Shown here piece by piece: positions 1-12,484 of a stretch of 64,000 nucleotides of DNA. How positions within the stretch are numbered: position 1 is the first letter of the stretch; each line of letters begins with the position of its first letter. Below the pieces are notes generated by a model. The model was not told the origin of the DNA. It saw only the letters and a program-made list of their open reading frames with translations, and searched no databases. A program made the position numbers and the translations under genes. Origin of the DNA: Halesus radiatus (Eukaryota; Arthropoda; Insecta; Trichoptera; Limnephilidae); the NCBI GenBank assembly GCA_022606495.2, contig JAHDVE020007094.1:62001-126000 (forward strand). Reading direction: 5' to 3'.

Positions 1-869
1 TTAATTCGTTTATTAATAATGACTCCACAAAGTGAATACCAATCTTTTGAAGTTTGTTTGTAAACTTACTTTGTACTTACGGATATACGTATTTATTTTA
101 TTACGGAAACAAACAGTACATTAGTTACGGTGAGAAATAATTTCCAGAAACGAAAATTACTTAGTGGATATCTATGATATGTTTCCTTGTAATTTCTTAT
201 TTATAAGTGTATTTACGGGGTGACATGTACACTGTATAAGTGTGTTTGTAGGTGTTAGAAGTGGTGATCTACTTAATATAGAAGTGATGCCATGTGTATG
301 CGCATTTATCAGGCCAGTGAATCCAATGAAAAATATCAATGTTATAGTTGTTTAGGTAAATATTATTAAATGAAAGAAGAAAACGATTAATTGGGGAATT
401 TGCAGCTGCATTTGTATTGCAACTACGCGTGTGGAATAGTGATGAATTGCGGGTACGTCTCAGAGGCATGTTGAAATTAATTAGGGACGGTACAGTCGAT
501 ATTATTATTTAGAATTCTATACAGAAATGTTAAATCAGCTACTGCCCGCCTTTGATGAAAGATTGAAAGCTACATTGAAAGTTATTGTTGAATTTATATG
601 TGAGATATGTTATAAATTTATTTTTAATGCGTTCTATACTATCAATGTACAATTTATAAATATATTTTTAATTTTAATTATTTAAACGCCCAGAGGGCTT
701 TTACGTGCAAATACATCATTTTAAAATAATATAAAATTTTTTTAAAAAATGTGAAACTTGCACCAAAGCAAAAAATACACAGAAAGGAACAGAAAAAATA
801 AATAATACAATATTAACATTAATAACAAATAAGTAAATAATTTTAAAAGTTGTAGTTAACAATCATTTA

Positions 870-1625
870 TAAACTAGATACAAATAATTCGTTCATATAT
901 TTTTTTTAAATTTGCCAAGTTTAGATTATTGTCAAATACATCCATATTACCAAGACTGTGTAAGCGTAGAATTGTGGAATTCAAACTGTAGTTGGAACGG
1001 GATATACATATATAAAATGTTAATGTTTGTCTTGTAGTTCGTTTAGGTATGTACAGGTTGATTAAATGCAGGAGTTCAGAACAATCGAATTTACAATTTA
1101 ATAATTTTAATAAGAAGGTTAGGTCGTTAATTTTCCCTCTGTTTTCTAAAGTTGGAATATTTAAAATATTCATTAACGATGAGTAATTTATGCGCTCTAA
1201 AGGTATGTTAACCTTAAAATTTATGAAACGTGAGTGAAGCGTATTCCAGTGGACATCTTACTAGCGAAAAATATAACATATTGATTGTTCGCGGTTTCCT
1301 AAACACACTACATTCTGTTATAGAGATGACTGGTTCGTTTTGGTTGTGGAGTGAATGATAAAACTTACATGTTTATTTCTCGTGAATGTCATAGTGTGAA
1401 GAAGCGTGCAGAATGAAGAAATTTGCAAAGTCTATCCAAGTCACTTTGTAACGCTTCACAGTCGGAGAGATAACGAACAACTTTGAATATTTTCATGTCG
1501 CCAGCGTATACTTTTCATATATCATTGGAGTTTATATTTATATATAAACGACATTGAACATAAGAGGACCGAGTTGGGATCCTTGGGGAACACCCGATAC
1601 TACCTTGATGTATACATAACATTAT
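870..1625 (-). pseudogene. Jockey-like non-LTR retrotransposon RT relic
   Basis: Reading the - strand, a GVPQGSQLGPLMF palm motif lies near 1570-1608, a decayed YADD-type motif (YAGDMKIF) follows near 1480-1505, and DCEALQSDLDRLCKF lies near 1430. An intact frame at 874-1173 has the RT C-terminal style (NDLTFLLKLLNC, PKRTTRQTLTFY). Stops and shifts break the whole. A different element abuts it at about 1632. Confidence 0.7.
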
Positions 1626-1631
1626 ATATAA

Positions 1632-2137
1632 CAGAGGCGTGGCGTCCATAAGGGTACATAAGCACCGCCTACCCCACCGTACCGTTCCGTAAACATATAA
1701 TACGCCGCGCGCGCCCCGCTGACCGCCCTAACATAACGTGTCAAAAGCAAGTATGCAAAACGCATATCAAATGTTGACTGTATTCTACACATAAATATCA
1801 TGTGTGCGCAATGTGTATTCAATAGAAGACTCGTTTGTGCTAGTGTCGAAAAAGGCCGTGCCTTTCGGCACAAATCCCAAATATAGCGATCAGTGCCATC
1901 TGTTAGTACCTTTATTGATTAGTACAACTCTACTAACGAAATAATCATATTATTATGTTGACTTTCTTTCATGAAATTGTGCGTTCAAAAAAAATCATGT
2001 AAAATTTATATATACAGTAATTGGCTCGTAATGTACATAAATGAAGCGGTTATTTGTATATTTCATGTGGCAGGTAGTCCCCACCAACACCAGCTAAAGC
2101 CAACAGCTTCGCCATTCTTAATACCACGCCTGTAGTA
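1632..2137. mobile_element. Possible hAT-like short element
   Basis: The left edge CAGAGGCGTGG and the right edge CCACGCCTG are inverted and near-identical, and the edge style fits hAT elements. The segment is about 505 bp with no transposase. No clear 8-bp target duplication was seen, so the call is tentative. The left edge sits where the Jockey-like RT frame stops. Confidence 0.35.
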
Positions 2138-2215
2138 ATTTTTTTTTCATATCAATTAGTTCGCTAATTTTCCTACAATATATATATTATCCATTCTTAT
2201 ATCCATTCTGCTTCC

Positions 2216-2770
2216 GAACAGGAATGCTTGATTTCACCACATATTCTTCACAACAATCTTCTAATAAATGTAACATCAATAGAAAAGGAGGATAAAATAG
2301 CAAATGTAAAACTTTCAACTCTATACTTAAATGTTCTAATAAAACTGTGTTCATCTGAAGCGACCTGCCAGGTAAGTATGTTTTTCTGTATCTGTCTGTA
2401 CATAATTAGTTAAAGAATAGGAAGAAATATTTGTACAGCGCCCTTGAGGTGATTTTTCACAAAAACGGCGATTTGTTTTATATGTATACCACACAAGAGT
2501 CCCAACTGTTCCCAACCGTCTGAAGACAGTGAGACTATGGTATTCCCAATTTGGGAATGTTGTGAGGCTGAAGGTATTGGGGAGGGGAAGGAGAAGGGGA
2601 AGAGGAAGGTGGGGAAATACCTGGCTATTCAGATCTGATCACCAAACACGGCTAAAAGCCATTTCAAGCAATATTTCAATTCTGAATGGTGGTCTTTCAC
2701 CAGGGCGATACTGAGAGTATCTTCCACTCTGGCGCTATACAAATCATCCAATTATTATCATTCTTAAATA
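2216..2770 (-). mobile_element. Microsatellite-ended short element (family M), interrupted by a SINE
   Basis: Family M elements (about 350 bp) have an AAT-repeat end, then TAGCGCCGTTTTTGTGAAAA and a GGGCGCT that pairs with the AGCGCC, then GGCAGGTCGCTTCAGATGAA. This - strand copy is cut at GGCG (2467-2470), and the motif reappears at 2731-2734 after an inserted SINE fragment. Confidence 0.7.
2471..2730 (-). mobile_element. SINE copy, 5'-truncated, inserted in family M
   Basis: This is a - strand copy of the tRNA-derived SINE body (key words: AAAGCCATTTCAAGCAA, CTATTCAGATCTG and GGGAATGTTGTGAGGCTGAA on this strand). GGCG flanks both sides, as expected for a target duplication. Confidence 0.75.
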
Positions 2771-3159
2771 AACATTATTTCAAGTTAATTTCTGGTACCA
2801 TATGTAATCGTGTAATCGGCCTATGTTGAAAAGGGTAAGCTTATACGTTCCTAACAAGTATACTCGTGGGAGATCCCATGAACTATTTTATTCTCCGAAA
2901 GCGAGAACTTCTGTTTACCAGAACACGCCAATCAGCAGAGCGACTTAACTGCTCAATGATGTTCCAATGACCGTTGACATTTTCAACACCACTTTCAGAC
3001 AGTTTAGCGATTATCTTTCGAGCCATGTCACAAATTTGTACAACTGCCCCCGTGACTTTTCATACTTTACCTATCAACCTTCCACTTCTTGCACGTTTGA
3101 TACAGATTATCATCTTTAGCATTGTTTAAATCAAATGTTTGTTATTGTTTTATTGTATT

Positions 3160-3660
3160 ACCAGCTAATGTGTACCCGGCCTTGCTCGGTTTTTTTTTTT
3201 TTTAAGTTATGAAGTTTTGAATTCTTTCTTGTAGTTTGGGTACCACAATTAATTTGACATCGAAAGTAATGTCATGTGACGACTATAACGATCTCTAAAC
3301 AAAGAAACATTCATTTGTTAATTTTTTTATTTTTCAAAATATATCTAAATAATAAAGTTCTTAAGTAGGTACCTACTTGTGTTTTCCATTTTGAAAATAT
3401 TCTACCCAAACAAACCTTATTTTTGATATGTAATCTGTGGCTAGCCAGAGTGGTATATCTATGGGCTAACCTCAATGTTGTTCATACTAATTTTAAAACG
3501 TTTTATCAACAGTTTTACATATTGGATTTTATTCAAACTCCTCTCTAAACCTTCGCGTCACTAATAAGAACAAACTGCTATTTTCAGCGAGACCGGTCGA
3601 GTAATTTTCGAGAAAATCGAGGACACACAGACAAAAACTCATTTTTATATGTAGAGATTT
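3160..3660 (+). repeat. Dispersed repeat family D, copy 1
   Basis: It begins GCTAATGTGTACCCGGCC and ends with a GAGAAAATCGAGGACA stretch and TATATGTAGAGATT. Similar copies lie at about 20350-20893 (+), 50210-50458 (+), 59458-59960 (-) and 59960-60290 (-). There is no open frame of note and the class is not known to me. Confidence 0.6.
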
Positions 3661-4430
3661 GTTATTCCTAGCACTTGTCGATGTATATTTTATACCAGTT
3701 CTCATTTTATGTATTCTACATCTGTAATAATATATTGGTATACAACTGTTTCATAGAAGCAATGAAAAAAAAAACTTGGGTTCCTGGGATTGTTTGGAGA
3801 AAAAAAGTAAGAAGGCGTTATGTCTCAGTGACATTTTTTGTGTTTCTTTTATTTAAATACAAAAAAATCTTTAACGTGAAATTTTTTAAAACTTTTTATT
3901 TATTTAATTTTACAAAAGAAAAAAATACAATGCAAAAAGTCCAGATAAACTACTTTTTTGTAGTTTGTCTAACGGGAGCTTGTTATCTAACACTTAAAAT
4001 GTACAGACAAGGTTACAGAATATGTAAAATAAAAAAAAATTAAACATATATAAAATAAAAACGTAAAAAAACATATGTAACAAACTTAAAACATAAATAT
4101 TTCTTTAGAATCATACTCTGAAATATTTCTACAAAAATATATTAAAAAAATAAATAAAATAAAAACATAAACGAAAGCAATAAATCATAAATGAAATAAT
4201 ATTTCCTTGTTTCTAATACAAATAGCTTCTTTTAGCTAGCCAAGTTTTAAGTGTTCATGTGTTTAATGGTTTAGTTTTAATACAGTTTTTTTTGTTTTTT
4301 TCAGCCGATAAACCGCCCAACCCCCTACCCTGAAGCCACCTGTCCAATACGTATTGAGTTTTAATGTTTTTAAGTGAAAAAAATCTTTCTAAAAAACCAA
4401 AAAAAAGTCCATAGTGCAATCTATTTGGGA
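3661..4430. other. AT-rich stretch without a recognisable gene
   Basis: This is A-run-rich sequence. The open frames here are lysine/phenylalanine-rich products of base composition and I see no gene. Confidence 0.6.
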
Positions 4431-4750
4431 AGGCGGGTATGGGTACCGCCGCTCCGGGAACCATTCATTGGTTTACCAAAACCTCTGTCATAGGTCACCC
4501 CAAGTGGTTCGCTACGTTTGGTGACTTAGCAGGGGTGCCGGGTTCATGGGGTGAAGTTTGTCCACCAGATCGGGAGAGGCCGGTTGAGGGAGACCCCTCG
4601 ATCTCTCCAGCCGGACTCTCACGACCCATCGCCTTGAACAGCAGTGGAAAGAATGGATTAATACGTCTTTCACTCCTGGCCACGTTTACCTCCAGATTCC
4701 TTCACACCCCTCAAACCCTTTTTATTCTCAGAACTTCCTCTCCTTAATTT
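4430..4750. other. GC-rich block of unknown origin
   Basis: About 260 bases are clearly richer in GC than the surroundings and open on both strands (+ 4439-4747, - 4495-4683). The products are Pro/Gly/Ser-rich and not recognised. It may be a piece of a retroelement leader or an old coding fragment, and it is followed directly by a SINE copy. Confidence 0.3.
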
Positions 4751-4754
4751 TTTT

Positions 4755-5260
4755 ATATGAATACCCCACAATAGTCCCAAATGCTCGCAACCGTCTGGAG
4801 CCAGTGAGACTATGGCATCCCCAATTGGGGAATGTTGTGAGGCTGAAGGTATTGGGGCGGGGATGGAGAAGGGGAATTCGGAGGTGGGTAAATGCCTGGC
4901 TATTCAGATCTGGTTACCGAACACGGCTAAAAGAAATTTCAAGCATCGTTTCAATTCTGAATGGTGGTCTTTCACCGGAGCGATACTGAGAGTATCTTCC
5001 ACTCTGGAAATTGCGCAAATATACCATATATTATTATACATAATTTCTTTACAAATACCTCACTTTCACACAGCACCCCCAAATATGTCATTGGGGTATG
5101 TTATGAGGCTGAAGTGAGTAAGGAACGGAAAGAGATGGGGGAGGAAGGTTGCAAAGTATCTGGCTATTCACAAAACGCGTTTTTCAAGCAACGTTTTGAT
5201 TCTGAATTGTGGTCTTACGCCAGGGCGATACTGATTCTGAGAGTATCTTCCGCAAAATAA
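4755..5260 (-). mobile_element. Two SINE fragments in tandem
   Basis: Copy one (about 4760-5010) has all body words of the SINE in - orientation. A second, more decayed copy (about 5075-5260) repeats GGTATGTTATGAGGCTGAAG and the AGTATCTTCC end. Both lack the tRNA-like head. Confidence 0.7.
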
Positions 5261-6755
5261 ATTGCTGTCTAATTTATGCGGTAGAAAGCGTACCGTAAAG
5301 TTGGCGTAAACAATGTATGAGCCAACGTGCGAGATTACGAAAGGGACGCTTGCTTACATGACTGGGACACGCACAGCGGATATTTCGGTCAGTTGTTAAT
5401 TTGGCAAATGCGTCGAGTTCCCCCACCCAGGCGTCGTGAGTTCAATTCCTCGGCTGGCTAAGACCTCCATCATTGCAGAAGCAACATCTTCCGCTTATAA
5501 TGGGTAGTAGGAGATATAAAAATCTATAATGTGAAGGACCTAAAATACCTAGTCTAAAAGTAAATATTTTCATATATCGGGGTCATGTCAAGAGTTGGAT
5601 TAGCAAAATATTGTCTATGTTGGATGAAAAGTCCATCTTCTGTCATTTTCCTAAATGTCACGTAATTTCCCCGCAGATATAGGCAGAGATAGATTTGATT
5701 ATAAACAAAATATGGCGCGAATGTCCTAATCAAGAATTCATTGTTGTGTTACTATGGCCAAAACCGTTGAATCCGCTCTCGAACGGGCCTCGCAAGGACG
5801 CCGTAGGAGAGGGGGTGGGGAAGGTGTGCAGAGAGGGACGGAGAGAGAGGGGGCGACGCTCGGCACAGCTGACAGAGGTTCTTTGTTTACTATCAAAATC
5901 AAACAGAAATCGTTGGTCGCGGGGCGTACATATACTGTACTCGTTACTAAGTGTCCTTAATAGTAATTAAAAATAGTTTTTTTTTAATAAAAATAGCCCC
6001 TTTAAAACAAGAGGTGCCTAATTAGTAGCTATAAAAGTGATAACGTTGTAAAAACGCGACGTGAAAAGTGTGAAATTACGGAATAAACATTTCAAAATTC
6101 AAATCTGTTCCATTGTATGCCAATCTGAAAGTGCTGCGTTGCCAAACTTGTAGTTTAAATTGTGACATAAGCTCGATAAATTGATAATTTTTAGTGTTTT
6201 GTATTTTTTTGGAGACGCGTGGGTTAATTGAACCACAGCCCATGATGGGTAGGACTTTTATATTGCTAAAAAGCAGAAAAAACAAGCAGCATTCGTTGGA
6301 AGGGCGAGTCGATTTGGCAACAACGCCAATCTGAAGACATCAGAATGGACTTCTGAAGAGTCTTTGTTTGTGAAACTAAATTCAATAAAAAGCATCAATG
6401 TCTTCACAGGTAATTAATGTATAATGTAAAGTTTCTCTTGATTTAGGCAGTGATTTTAATGTGAAATTGTTTTGTAATTTATTCATAATTCGTTTGTTGA
6501 ACTACTTCTTTATGAGGATTTCTCCGCACAGCTGTAGTAATGCGGAACACAGCGGACGAGTTACATAGTTACAGTAAAACGTAACAAGTATTACCATATC
6601 AAAAAAAATCCTTCGAAATAGGGAAAAAAAAATTCAATTTATTTTTAACTTTGTGACAAAATTTATTTTCTAACCCCAATAACTTTGTGTACATAACAAA
6701 TTACTTTCGACACTATTCGTGTAATCATCATTAATTTATAATATAATTTCATATA
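5261..6755. other. Region without a recognised gene; GC-rich patch 5755-5940
   Basis: Mostly AT-rich. A purine-rich, GC-richer patch at 5755-5940 has overlapping Arg/Gly-rich frames in two phases. These look compositional rather than coding. A promoter or 5' UTR is possible but there is no direct sign. Confidence 0.35.
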
Positions 6756-6759
6756 GTTT

Positions 6760-7090
6760 TAATGAAGATGGAACTAGACTGACTGCTGTAGAAATGAGAT
6801 CCCTTAGGCGTGTGTGTTATGATGAATACTATGTGAGCCCCCATTGCAATTGTAGAGATCCGGAGAGAATGCCAGGCTGATGTAAGATTAAGAAAAGGGA
6901 GCTTAGATTATTTATTTGGATGACGTGTAAAGCGGATGAAGATAAAGGAGCGGCAGGAGGATATATATGACGCGATAATGAATGTTAGGAGTCAGGGACG
7001 CCCGAGGAATACAATACACGACAAAGTGAATCAAATATGTGAGTCGAGTCACGTAACAGTAATACCTATAAATCTAGGATTCATGAATAA
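6760..7090 (+). mobile_element. LINE-A tail relic
   Basis: The + strand gives RLTAVEMRSLRRVC and then SQGRPRNTIHDKVNQI, the RT C-terminal pattern (xVEMRSLRRMC, GRPRKTWHDQVNQIL) shared by the LINE-A copies in this window. It is shifted and interrupted. Confidence 0.6.
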
Positions 7091-7139
7091 CAAAGAATGA
7101 GTCATAATATTTATTTTTAAAATAAAATTTCATAAGTAT

Positions 7140-7350
7140 TCACATACATTCTCTTTTGTTATTCCAACTTCTGACATGGCCCGACTCAAGTATTTGATTC
7201 ACTTGATCGTGCCATGTCTTCCTCGGACGTCCCCGGCTTCTTTTTCCATTCATATTCGCGTCATATATTCTCCTTACACTCCTCTCTTCGTTCATCCGCT
7301 CTACATGCACAAACCATCTAAGCATCCCTTAATCTTACTCATTATGCTTA
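7140..7350 (-). mobile_element. LINE-A tail relic
   Basis: The - strand frame MLRWFVHVERMNEERSVRRI and RSRGRPRKTWHDQVNQIL is the C-terminal end of a non-LTR retrotransposon polyprotein. It stands alone without the palm domain. Confidence 0.75.
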
Positions 7351-7489
7351 CATCATAAATAAAAAAAATATAATTAAAAATTCACGCATCGGTGCGCAAA
7401 TGCGTCCACAGCCCGCAACACTGTAAACAACCAAAGTGTAAAATAAAAAATAAAAATAAAAAACGTTAATATTTATTAAAGCTTCTTAC

Positions 7490-7835
7490 GCTTTTTAAGG
7501 TAATTTTATAGATATTTTCGAGTCCTAAAATTCATTTTATGAATACTTTCCAGTCCTAAAAATTAATACCAATAATTCAATAAATACCAACTCTTCTTGT
7601 GCCACCAATCATCTAATAAATGTAACATCAATAGAAAGGGAGAAACAAATAACCATGTAAAACTATCATCTCTATATTAAATTTTTCTAAAACTGTGTTC
7701 ATCTGAAGCGACCTGCCAGGTAAGTATGTTTTTCTGTATCTGTCTGTACATAATTAGTTAAGAAATATTTGTACAGCGCCCTTGAGGTGATTTCTCACAA
7801 AAACGGCGCTATACAAGTCATCCAACTATCAGCCT
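7490..7835 (-). mobile_element. Family M element, near complete
   Basis: It runs from the CTAAAATTCATTTTATGAAT region to TCACAAAAACGGCGCTATAC without interruption, so it serves as the intact comparison for the copy at 2216-2770. Confidence 0.7.
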
Positions 7836-8089
7836 TGCATTTTTCGCGTGGTTAGTTAGTTAATTTTTGTGCTTATTGGCTATTACAATTACTCATTTAT
7901 GAAAATCGACAGTGACTAATATGTTCTCAATAAATTCTCAGATAAAACCCCATTTCAAGAACAAGTATATATTTTTACATGGCAACCTTGAACCGCGCTC
8001 ACCTGTAAAAGGGGTCATATCAAATACACAGAGGTGTAATATTTCGCTGAATGTTGATGGTTACCCTTTTACTAATGTGACTATTTTAG

Positions 8090-9080
8090 TTAATTCTTTG
8101 TCTGCGCTTTGCCAAGCCTCTGAAATGTACTGTCACTGCGGTTCCAGTTACCGGAGACCGAAATAGAACCGGCTATTTTTCCAGTTACCTTTAGAACCGG
8201 TTCCAAACGATGGCGGGAGGATTCAAAACATAATACTGGAATGTATACATTTTTTTTTATATAGCGCCCTTTTTGTGTAATATAACCCCAAGGGCGCTTA
8301 ACGATTACCAAATAGATACTTAACGCGCAACGATGATCGTAATTCAAACAATGTTTACCAGCTTTAAAAACTCCACTTAAAAATAAAAATTAACGATTAA
8401 TTGATATTTGCATATTTAAAGGTAGCAGACGCATAAAAATAACTTTCCAGATTTTAGTAATATTGTTTCGCTAATATGATGTCAAGAGTTAAAATAACAG
8501 ATTATGAATGAGACGATGCATGAGTGTAAGTGAAGCAAGGAGTGTGTGACAAGTCTGAGTTGTGCGGCGGCTCATCCTATCTGTCTTCTCCTGCGGGGAA
8601 ACGGTGTGATAATAATAATAATAATTGGATGACTTGTATAGCGCCGTTTTTGTGAAAAATCACCTCAAGGGCGCTGTACAAATATTTCTTAACTAATTAT
8701 GTACAAACAGATACAGAAAAACATACTTACCTGGCAGGTCGCTTCAGATGAACACAGTTTTATTAGAAAATTTATTTAGAGAGATGATAGTTTTACATGG
8801 TTACTTGTTGCTCCTTTTCTATTGATGTTTCATTTATTAGAAGATTGGTGGCACAAGAAGAGTAATATTTATTGAGTGATGGCTAGTTTTAGTTAGTTTA
8901 TCTACTAAAATCAGTAGATCAATTTTTTTATGTTTTTGGAAATTATTAGAATTTTTCGAATATAGTTTTGGATATTTTTGTTCTGACTTAGTTCAAAAGT
9001 TATTTAGTTAGCAATAAAAATTCCAAAAGGAACCGGTTCCAAAATAGCCGGCTCCTCCAGTGACTGCAAATCACCGGGAC
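8090..9080. mobile_element. Possible composite element with inverted GGAACCGGTTCC ends
   Basis: The segment 8115-8210 (CCGGCTATTTTT, then GAACCGGTTCC) recurs inverted at 9015-9085 (GGAACCGGTTCC, then AAAATAGCCGG). A family M copy lies between. This may be a DNA element with degraded ends and a later insertion. Target duplications were not found. Confidence 0.35.
8614..8880 (+). mobile_element. Family M element
   Basis: It starts with an AAT microsatellite, then TTGGATGACTTGTATAGCGC, and continues through GGCAGGTCGCTTCAGATGAA to the CACAAGAAGAGT end. Confidence 0.7.
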
Positions 9081-10460
9081 CATCTCTACTAGCGACGCCA
9101 TTTTGTAAATTCCATTCTACACTAATCTGTCAAGTTCCCTTCTGACATTATCGGGTTCGATCGTCTAAAACGTACTCCACTGGATTAACAGCAAATAGTG
9201 CTCCACAGTGTTCATAGCATCCGGGTAAGTCATCCAAACATTTAAATGTAGTTATGAATGTGAATTAATGTCTTTCAAAGGGAGAAAAAGTGTGAAATCT
9301 GAGCACCTTCCGTCGTTCGAAGTGATGAACTTTCTGATACGATGGAGGTCTTTTTAAAACTCTGTGTCATTTATAAGTGAAGTTCTTGTAGAATACCGTG
9401 TTAAATTGTTAAATAAGGTTTTGAACTAGCATTTTTCGTTTTGAAATGTTGATTCAAGTCATTTATTTGATTCGTAATATCGAAAGTAAAAATGGTTAAA
9501 AAATCTCGTGACCGCCATTTTTTTTTTAACATGTTCTTTGTCGTGCTTTTTGACACTTTGACACTTAAATCTTGATTACTTCTTATCTGGTGACATTCAC
9601 ATCGTCAATCTATAATACAATCGATGATTTCATTGAATTAACTTCTAAAAAGGCATGATCTTGTCGACTTTTATCAAAATTTTTGACTAGAAGTTTCCAA
9701 GGAATGATGTCATCCTTGAGTGCGAACGGGATGGCGCTCTACAAGTTTGATGCTATCTCGCTCGCACCCATTATCTCGATACGTAATGTACTGTCACCCG
9801 TGAGTGCGAATGAGACGGCGCTCTACAAGTTTCACCCTGTCCCGCTCGCACCCGTGATCTTTAAGTAAAACTTGACCGAACTTATTCGAAAACATACTTA
9901 TAATAAATTTTGTTTTCCAGTTTTGTGCCAAAATTCTCGCGGCATAATCTCAAATAATATATATATATTTATCAACAACTTGTTACGCATTAAGATCAAC
10001 AACGAGTTCTCTTGACACCAATCTATTTCCAATTTCAATAAATACACACTTCTTGCTTCACCTATATTCGTATATTTTTTTTTACTGACTTTCATCAATA
10101 TCTGACTAAAAGTATTTGTTTCACGTAAAGTTGTAATATTCTCTGACCAATCTTTCTCCAAATCTTCTATAACGGCATACTCAGAGTCGTTTTGGGTTGT
10201 CAGGTTTCCTTCGGGGAATTCCTTCCCTTTCCGAAAAGAGATGATTCTAAGATCGTTTTTTTATTTTTTGTTTTCATTGTTTAAAGCTTCACTAGCAACA
10301 TAATTTACATGAAAAGCCGATTTTTTCGAATTTCTCAAATTTATATATCGAAATAACCGCGTATGCAAAACAAAATCAAATTTTAAAATTAAAAAATGAA
10401 CTACGATGTGTTTGTTACATTAATTATTTAACACCAACTGCCAAATGTGAACACTTGAAA
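9081..10460. other. Region upstream of cyclin G, no firm gene
   Basis: 9095-9227 could be a non-coding exon (donor CCGG|GTAAGT at 9228). A direct repeat at 9712-9760 and 9802-9850 shares GAGTGCGAA, GGCGCTCTACAAGTTT and CGCTCGCACCC. An open - strand frame of about 115 codons (9895-10255) is not recognised. Confidence 0.35.
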
Positions 10461-10760
10461 TCCACTGACGTCAGAACTAATAGACTTACTCTAAGTACGA
10501 TTTCGACGGCTGGAGCCAAAAGTCCCGTGACACCCATTTTGGCACTAGCCTAGTTCACTGCCGTCCACGTTTGTGTCGCGTGATTTTGAGTGCGGAAAGC
10601 CAACTACAAAACCTTAATAAAAATTGTCGAACCTTTTATTTTACTTAGTTGTCGTTTTGCTTAAATTGGCGTTACGCCTAGTTCGCCCCCCGTCCCCTCT
10701 TATTTTGGTTTCTTCCCCCCCCGCTTGTTAGGGCATCTATGTATTATTTGTTCTGTGGTG
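10460..10760 (+). repeat. Dispersed repeat family E, copy 1
   Basis: It shares CCTAGTTCACTGCCGTC, ATTTCGACGG and TCTATGTATTATTTG with the copy at about 31007-31275, in the same orientation and order, with many small changes. Confidence 0.55.
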
Positions 10761-11459
10761 AAAACATTTGAATGCGAAGAATGCATTTCAAATATGAAGT
10801 GAGTAGCTTTGCGTTGCCATAGTAATAACATGACTTTTTGTTGTTCCAAAATAATAAATAATAATACTTTTGAATTTTTCTAGTACAAGTGCAATGTTCT
10901 AATAACCTTATTTTATAATCCGACGACTGCAAAGTTATGTGTTAGTTTAATTTTCAGACATGAAAAATGATTTCAAAGTGGCTCCCTGTCGGTTGGCTGC
11001 TACTGCCACTTTTTAACATTAAAACCAGATTGTTTCAAGGCTATTTTTGTTACTATTATTATCATTTAGCAACCTCGGCTACACTACTTGCAGAATTAAT
11101 TTAAACCACCGAACATTTTACTTGTAGAAGTGTGTCCGTGTGGGCTCAACTTTACCACACTTCCAAGCTGAATTGACAAAAAAATTACAAATATCGATTT
11201 TCGTTCTTGAATCATAAACTCAATTCAATTTTTGGAATAACTTATTGTAAACCTCGTTGTGATATATTTTTAAATTATTGAAGATTATATTAGCAACTCT
11301 CAAAATGAATCATGAAACCGAAAAGACACACAAAAGAAAAAAGATAACCGTAGCAACTGGGGGACTCGAACCCAGGTCCTCTATTCGTTCTAACGTCAGT
11401 GGTCTTGGCACACACTTTGCTCCATTCCCGTTCATAGATCATCATCTTACACATTTACA

Positions 11460-11985
11460 TACTCTTCTGTTATTCTGACTTTTTACTCGACCCAAGTATT
11501 TGGTTCATTCGATCACGCCATGTCTTCCTCGGGCGTTCCCGCCTTCCTCTTCACATCCGCGTCATATATTTTCCTTACACTCCTTTCTTCATTCATCAAT
11601 CAGCCTTGCATTCTTTACGAACCTCGATATTTTTCACACGGTCATACATGGTTTTACCAACACACACATACTCCTCAGGGATCTCATTTGTACAGCATTC
11701 AGTCTACTTGCTTCCTTCTTCTGCGAGTCCCATGCCTCTATATATCTCCTCTATATCCACTGCCATACATCAGGGATGTGTCTAGGTGCCTCGGTGCATT
11801 GTATACTGCTAGCTTCACTTCTTTGGACATTTTTTTTTGTTAGCGCCGACCGCGTTCAGTCCTCCATTAATGGAGTTTCCATTTCTCGTAAACCCTTATC
11901 CCAAATAAATAAACTCTACCTTGATTGTTTTCGAATCTTGACATTTTTCACGCGCTCGTACATGATTTTGCCACACAGGTTATCA
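11460..11985 (-). mobile_element. LINE-A relic
   Basis: The - strand carries the GRPRKTWRDRMNQIL-type word, the KMYDRVKNIEVRKEC region and the plug that matches the copies at 33420-33915 and 57415-57975. Several shifts break it. Confidence 0.65.
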
Positions 11986-12050
11986 ACAGGGATAGGAGTC
12001 GAAAGGTCGTAATATAAATTGGCGACATGATGTTCTTTCAAATCTGTATA

Positions 12051-12070
12051 TATATATATATATATATATC
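12051..12070. repeat. (TA)n microsatellite
   Basis: An uninterrupted TA dinucleotide run. Confidence 0.9.
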
Positions 12071-12289
12071 GCACTTCCGGGAATATTTCGTTCAGTGTTT
12101 AAACAATGTAAAATTTTGTAAACAACTTATGAAACTGTTGGTAAAGATTTGCGTCACTCGAAATCCTCTCCGACCTGACCAATGGCATAAATGAAAGTTG
12201 TATTTGATTAAAAACATAAACAAGACGAGTCTCGCATTGTACAACTTTATAATATGTACGAGTATACTATTTGCTCATCTTTTATGTGA

Positions 12290-12480
12290 AATACTCACAG
12301 TAATTGCCCAGGGGCCTGATTCCGGTTCTTTTTAAGGAAAAGGTATTGTCTTCATCCTTAGGGTTAAAGACAGTGTGCTCAACTGCGATTCCGATTCCAT
12401 GTCGATGATAATACACTTTTAGCGGTTTAATTATCTCAGTATTATTACACAGTATAGGTGCATCACACATACTTAACCAA
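12290..12480 (-). repeat. Dispersed repeat family F, copy 1
   Basis: It contains GGGGCCTGATTCCGG, CGATTCCGATTCCATGTC and GGTGCATCACACATACT. The same words recur in inverted order at about 45475-45640. The edges resemble PIF/Harbinger-type short elements but the class is not proven. Confidence 0.45.
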
Positions 12481-12484
12481 CACT

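Noticed and set aside
3675..4043. 122-codon Lys/Phe/Tyr-rich frame
   Set aside because: Its composition follows the A- and T-runs, and there is no homologous word or splice context.
5695..5970. Two overlapping Arg/Gly-rich frames
   Set aside because: Both come from one purine-rich patch in different phases, with no conserved words.
11500..12012. 170-codon + strand frame
   Set aside because: It is the antisense reading of a LINE-A relic; the same pattern recurs at 41700, 57491 and 33481.
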